Positions 61,097 through 64,000 of a DNA stretch of 64,000 nt are shown in pieces; within the stretch, counting starts at the first letter, position 1, and every line of letters starts with the position of its first letter. The stretch covers positions 1 to 64,000 of the forward strand of contig JASLIL010000018.1 in NCBI GenBank assembly GCA_030152145.1. Reading direction: 5' to 3'. The notes below the pieces were generated by a model, which was not told the DNA's origin, did no database searches, and saw only the letters and a program-made list of their open reading frames with translations. The stretch comes from Tissierellales bacterium (lineage in GTDB: Bacteria; Bacillota; Clostridia; Tissierellales; JASKZW01). A program made the position numbers and the translations under genes.

Positions 61097-62140
61097 ATGA
61101 ATTTTTTTAAGTATATAAGGGATAAAGTGGCTTTAATATTAGTTTTTTTTCTCAATCTAGTTCTTGTTGTTGGGGTTATGACTCTAGAAGTTTCTAGATC
61201 TAATTACAGGATAAGGAAAAGCACCCTAGCCTATGCTTTTATCTTATCCTTTCTGCTATTAGTCTTGTATTTAGGAATCACATATCTTACAAGAAGAAGA
61301 CTTTATAGGGTATTAAAGAAGACCGAGGAGTCGAAAGACCCCCAATATTTCTTTAATATAAACAGGAAATACTCCTATGAGGACGACCTCTATAGCAGAA
61401 GTATAAATTCTATATATTCCAATGCAGAAGAAAAGATAAAGGACTATGAAAGAAGGGAAAAGTTACACAGGGATTTTAATAATATCTGGATTCATCAGAT
61501 GAAAACTCCTATTTCAGTTATAAATTTACTAATTGATAATGGTATAAAAAGCTCGGGAGATTTAATGAGCCTAAGGGAGGAAGTTGCTAGGCTGGAAAAT
61601 GGCCTGGATATGGCCCTCTATAACTTAAGACTACAGGACTTTAAGCTGGACTTCAGGGTTGAAAAGGTGGATCTTCTTCAAATTATCAGGAAGGTTATAA
61701 ACAATAATAAGAATAGCTTTATAGTTAACTCCATATACCCAAAAGTTACTATAGAGGATGAGCTTATAGTCAAAACCGATGGAAAGTGGATGGAGTTTAT
61801 AATTAATCAGATAGTACAAAATAGTATTAAGTACACCAAGGTAAAGGACAGTAGGAAGAGGGAAATCTTGGTTAGTCAATCATCAGAAGGCAAGAAGACA
61901 ATCCTATCTTTCTATGACAATGGGGTAGGCATAGACTCCAGAGACCTGGCCAATGTATTCAAGCCCTTCTTTACAGGTGAAAATGGCAGGCTTTATTCAG
62001 AATCCACTGGTATGGGCCTCTATCTTACTAAGGAAGTCTTGGATAATTTAGGTCATGGTATAAGTATAGAATCTGAAAAGGGCCTATACACCAAAGTAAA
62101 TATAGTCTTTCCAGAAGAAAAAAATATATATAATTTATAG
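61097..62140 (+). CDS. Intramembrane-sensing histidine kinase, BceS-like
   Basis: The 347-residue kinase has two membrane helices (about 10-30 and 42-62) with only a short external loop and no sensory domain, as in BceS. The phospho-acceptor is His133 in IWIHQMKTPI. The ATPase domain has NQIVQNSIKYTK (N box), FYDNGVGI (G1) and STGMGLYL (G2). Kinases of this type rely on the partner ABC transporter to detect peptides such as bacitracin. Its stop codon lies beside the terminator stem that separates it from the transporter genes. Confidence 0.93.
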   Translation: MNFFKYIRDKVALILVFFLNLVLVVGVMTLEVSRSNYRIRKSTLAYAFILSFLLLVLYLGITYLTRRRLYRVLKKTEESKDPQYFFNINRKYSYEDDLYSRSINSIYSNAEEKIKDYERREKLHRDFNNIWIHQMKTPISVINLLIDNGIKSSGDLMSLREEVARLENGLDMALYNLRLQDFKLDFRVEKVDLLQIIRKVINNNKNSFIVNSIYPKVTIEDELIVKTDGKWMEFIINQIVQNSIKYTKVKDSRKREILVSQSSEGKKTILSFYDNGVGIDSRDLANVFKPFFTGENGRLYSESTGMGLYLTKEVLDNLGHGISIESEKGLYTKVNIVFPEEKNIYNL

Positions 62141-62162
62141 AGAGGGTAACCTCTCTTTTTTA
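62139..62162 (+). terminator. Terminator after the Bce-type kinase gene
   Basis: AGAGAGG (62139-62145), loop GTAA, CCTCTCT (62150-62156), then a T-run. It overlaps the last bases of the stop codon. Confidence 0.85.
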
Positions 62163-62164
62163 AT

Positions 62165-62239
62165 CTTACAAAGATGTAAGCTTTAGACTTAGATTTGAAA
62201 GGTAAATCAATGGTTTGAATTATAGAAATCTCCTATAAT
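62165..62239 (+). promoter_or_regulatory. BceR-type binding site and promoter of the transporter genes
   Basis: CTTACA-AAGA-TGTAAG (62165-62180) fits the Bacillus BceR consensus TNACA-N4-TGTAA exactly. TATAAT at 62234-62239 has only TGGTTT (62211-62216) as -35, consistent with activator dependence. Confidence 0.75.
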
Positions 62240-62353
62240 TGTATTATGAGTTAGGGAAATTTAGGAAGGGTAAGAGTATAGAAAAGAATTTTTGTATTCT
62301 ATACCCTGAAAATTGTATTTTATTAGAAGTTTTTATTATAGGAGGAGAATATT

Positions 62354-63124
62354 ATGGCGGTTTTGGAAACTAAGAATTTATCAAAAATCTACGGTGGTAG
62401 ATCAGGTAGTTTAAAGGTTAAGGCCTTGAATGATATAAATATAGATATAGAAAAAGGTGAGTTTGTGGGGATAATGGGACCCAGTGGAAGTGGTAAGTCT
62501 ACTCTTTTAAATATTTTAGCTACCATAGATTCACCAACATCAGGAAATGTATATATAGATGGTAAGGACCCCCACAAGATGGGCCTAGATGATCTGGCTG
62601 TATTTAGAAGGAGAAATCTGGGCTTTATATTTCAAGATTTTAACCTATTGGACACTCTAACAGTTAGGGAGAATATATCCCTACCCTTGGTATTAGAGGG
62701 GGAAAAGGCCAAGCTTATAGATGAGAAAATAGAAGCTATAGCAAAGGTTTTAAATATATCTGAGATATTAGACAAGAGAACCTATGAAATATCAGGAGGT
62801 CAACAGCAAAGGACAGCAGCAGCTAGGGCAATAGTAGGTAAGCCAGAGATAGTTATGGCAGACGAGCCAACAGGTAATCTTGACTCTAAGGCGTCCTTTG
62901 ATCTTATGACCTCAATGGAAAAACTAAATGTTGAAGAGGGAGCAACCATAGTTATGGTAACCCACGATGCCTTTGCAGCAAGTTTCTGCCACAGGATTAT
63001 TATGATTAAGGATGGGGAGCAGTTTTTAGAAATTACAAGAGGAGATAATAGCAGGCAGGTATTCTTCAATGAAATTCTAGATGCCCTATCCTTACTTGGA
63101 GGTGGCTACAATGAAAGTCTCTAA
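62354..63124 (+). CDS. ABC transporter ATPase, BceA-like
   Basis: The 256-residue ATPase has Walker A GPSGSGKST, signature ISGGQQQR and Walker B VMADEPTGNLDS, with the MacB/LolD-like helical insertion typical of BceA. It pairs with the FtsX-type permease encoded by the overlapping next gene. In related systems the complex both detects and detoxifies cell-wall-targeting peptides. The start follows TAGGAGGAG. A 14-base overlap couples it to the permease gene. Confidence 0.94.
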   Translation: MAVLETKNLSKIYGGRSGSLKVKALNDINIDIEKGEFVGIMGPSGSGKSTLLNILATIDSPTSGNVYIDGKDPHKMGLDDLAVFRRRNLGFIFQDFNLLDTLTVRENISLPLVLEGEKAKLIDEKIEAIAKVLNISEILDKRTYEISGGQQQRTAAARAIVGKPEIVMADEPTGNLDSKASFDLMTSMEKLNVEEGATIVMVTHDAFAASFCHRIIMIKDGEQFLEITRGDNSRQVFFNEILDALSLLGGGYNESL

Positions 63125-64000
63125 GTTGGCCTATAAAAACTTTAAGGGAAATTTCTATAGGTATGCTATGTTTGCCTTAAGTAATTCCTTTGCAGTTACA
63201 GCCTTCTTTATATTTGCAAACTTTATCTTCCATCCAAGTCTAGATTTTAATGATCTAGGAGGACACTATGTGGCAGCTATGGGAGCTAAATCTGGTATGG
63301 TTATGTCACAGATTATAATAGTAATGTTTTCATTTTTATTTGTAGGCTATTCCACCAGTGTCTTCTTAAAGTCACGTGGTAAGGAATTTGGTCTACTATC
63401 ACTTTATGGCATGACTATGAAGCAGATTAGAAGGTATATAGCCAAGGAAAATACTATGTTATCACTTTTTTCAATAGTAACAGGAAGCTTAGTGGGAATA
63501 GTTTTCTCAAAACTTTTTCTAATGATTATGGAAAACCTTTTGGCCATAGATCTAGCCTTTAATATATCCTTAAAGGCCCTAGGGCTTACATTTGTAGTAT
63601 TTTTTATTTTATTTGAAGTCTCAAGCTATATAATGCTATTTAGTCTTAGAGGAAAAGAAATAGCTGAACAGATGAAATCAAGTAGAATCCCTAAGGAGCT
63701 ACCAAAATTTTCTAAATCAAAGGCTATTTTGGGACTGGTTCTTCTTCTGTTAGCCTATGGAGTAGCTTGGATTGTAGATGGGGTTATGGTTCCTCTTGCT
63801 ATGATACCAGTTACTACAGTAACAATAGTAGCAAGCTATTTTTTATTCACTCAGTTCTCTATCTATATGGCAGATAAGTTGAAAAGATCAAAAAAAGTAA
63901 TATATAATAAGATAAATTTAATAAGTTATTCTCAGATAATATTCAAGCTAAAAGACACTGCAAAGGTAATGTTTTTGGCAGCTATTTTTTCAGCTGTAGC
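63111..64000 (+). CDS. ABC transporter permease, BceB-like (FtsX fold), 3'-truncated by window edge
   Basis: Reading from ATG 63111 (after TTGGAGGTGG), the frame is open to the window end, about 296 residues. It begins MKVSKLAYKNFKGNFYRY and shows a first membrane helix near 18-38, then further helices near 60-80, 112-132, 150-175 and 205-240. KSRGKEFGLLSLYGMTMKQI is the coupling-type motif before the next helix, as in BceB permeases. Full-length BceB is about 620-660 residues with a large extracellular domain that would lie beyond the window. The gene overlaps the ATPase gene. Confidence 0.9.
   Translation, partial: MKVSKLAYKNFKGNFYRYAMFALSNSFAVTAFFIFANFIFHPSLDFNDLGGHYVAAMGAKSGMVMSQIIIVMFSFLFVGYSTSVFLKSRGKEFGLLSLYGMTMKQIRRYIAKENTMLSLFSIVTGSLVGIVFSKLFLMIMENLLAIDLAFNISLKALGLTFVVFFILFEVSSYIMLFSLRGKEIAEQMKSSRIPKELPKFSKSKAILGLVLLLLAYGVAWIVDGVMVPLAMIPVTTVTIVASYFLFTQFSIYMADKLKRSKKVIYNKINLISYSQIIFKLKDTAKVMFLAAIFSAV

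Noticed and set aside
1..64000. tRNA, rRNA, insertion sequences, prophage, CRISPR arrays or replication origin
   Set aside because: None was seen. Gaps are short and explained by promoters, terminators and leaders; no transposase, integrase, Cas or DnaA-box cluster was noticed.

Overview
The window is AT-rich, almost fully coding DNA from a low-GC Gram-positive anaerobe. The evidence is lipoprotein-type secretion signals, GGAGG ribosome-binding sites, frequent TTG starts, pyruvate:ferredoxin oxidoreductase, Rex, NAD-type glutamate dehydrogenase, two radical enzymes (HypD and its activase), and the hprK and murB-rapZ-yvcK neighbourhoods. The gene content suits a proteolytic, amino-acid-fermenting clostridial or Tissierellales/Peptoniphilaceae-like organism. 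That placement is an inference, not a measurement. I saw no insertion sequence, prophage, CRISPR array, tRNA or rRNA. No gene-free stretch exceeds 300 bases.

Layout. 1-3.3 kb: end of a peroxiredoxin, a 2-hydroxyacid dehydrogenase, OsmC, and an orphan EutH-type permease. 3.5-8.3 kb: hydroxyproline module (XRE-cupin regulator, HypD activase, HypD dehydratase, ProC). 8.4-20 kb: Xaa-Pro aminopeptidase, a sigma-54 activator, then a sigma-54 promoter driving oppABCDF plus two amidohydrolases, one of which has lost its metal ligands. 20-23.4 kb: surface M6 metalloprotease, DUF697 protein, acetyltransferase. 23.5-33.7 kb: uvrC-hprK, nifJ with a Rex-like operator, murB-PHP-rapZ-yvcK. 33.8-39.1 kb: tex, a third amidohydrolase, an NAD-kinase-like protein, FMN riboswitch and ribU. 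39.2-44.3 kb: tsaE-tsaB-rimI-tsaD, PepSY lipoprotein, ABC-F. 44.5-49.9 kb: two tandem M9 collagenases, the first without a signal peptide. 50-57.2 kb: rex, glutamate dehydrogenase, phosphodiesterase, choloylglycine-hydrolase-family enzyme, MarR-MATE, 8-oxoguanine glycosylase. 57.3-64 kb: secondary alcohol dehydrogenase, small membrane proteins, Nudix, and a Bce-type two-component/ABC module cut by the window end.

How the genes fit together. The most coherent theme is collagen or gelatin use. The secreted collagenase and M6 protease would release Gly-Pro-Hyp-rich peptides, the sigma-54-controlled Opp system would import them, and the Xaa-Pro aminopeptidase (with amidohydrolases of a family that includes prolidases) would release Pro and Hyp. 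HypD would dehydrate Hyp to pyrroline-5-carboxylate, and ProC would reduce this to proline, an electron sink. Each enzyme family is known; their linkage in one pathway is inferred from proximity. Glutamate dehydrogenase, PFOR and Rex fit the associated redox metabolism.

Many promoters and terminators are clear. Several terminators include the stop codon of the preceding gene, in keeping with a compact genome.
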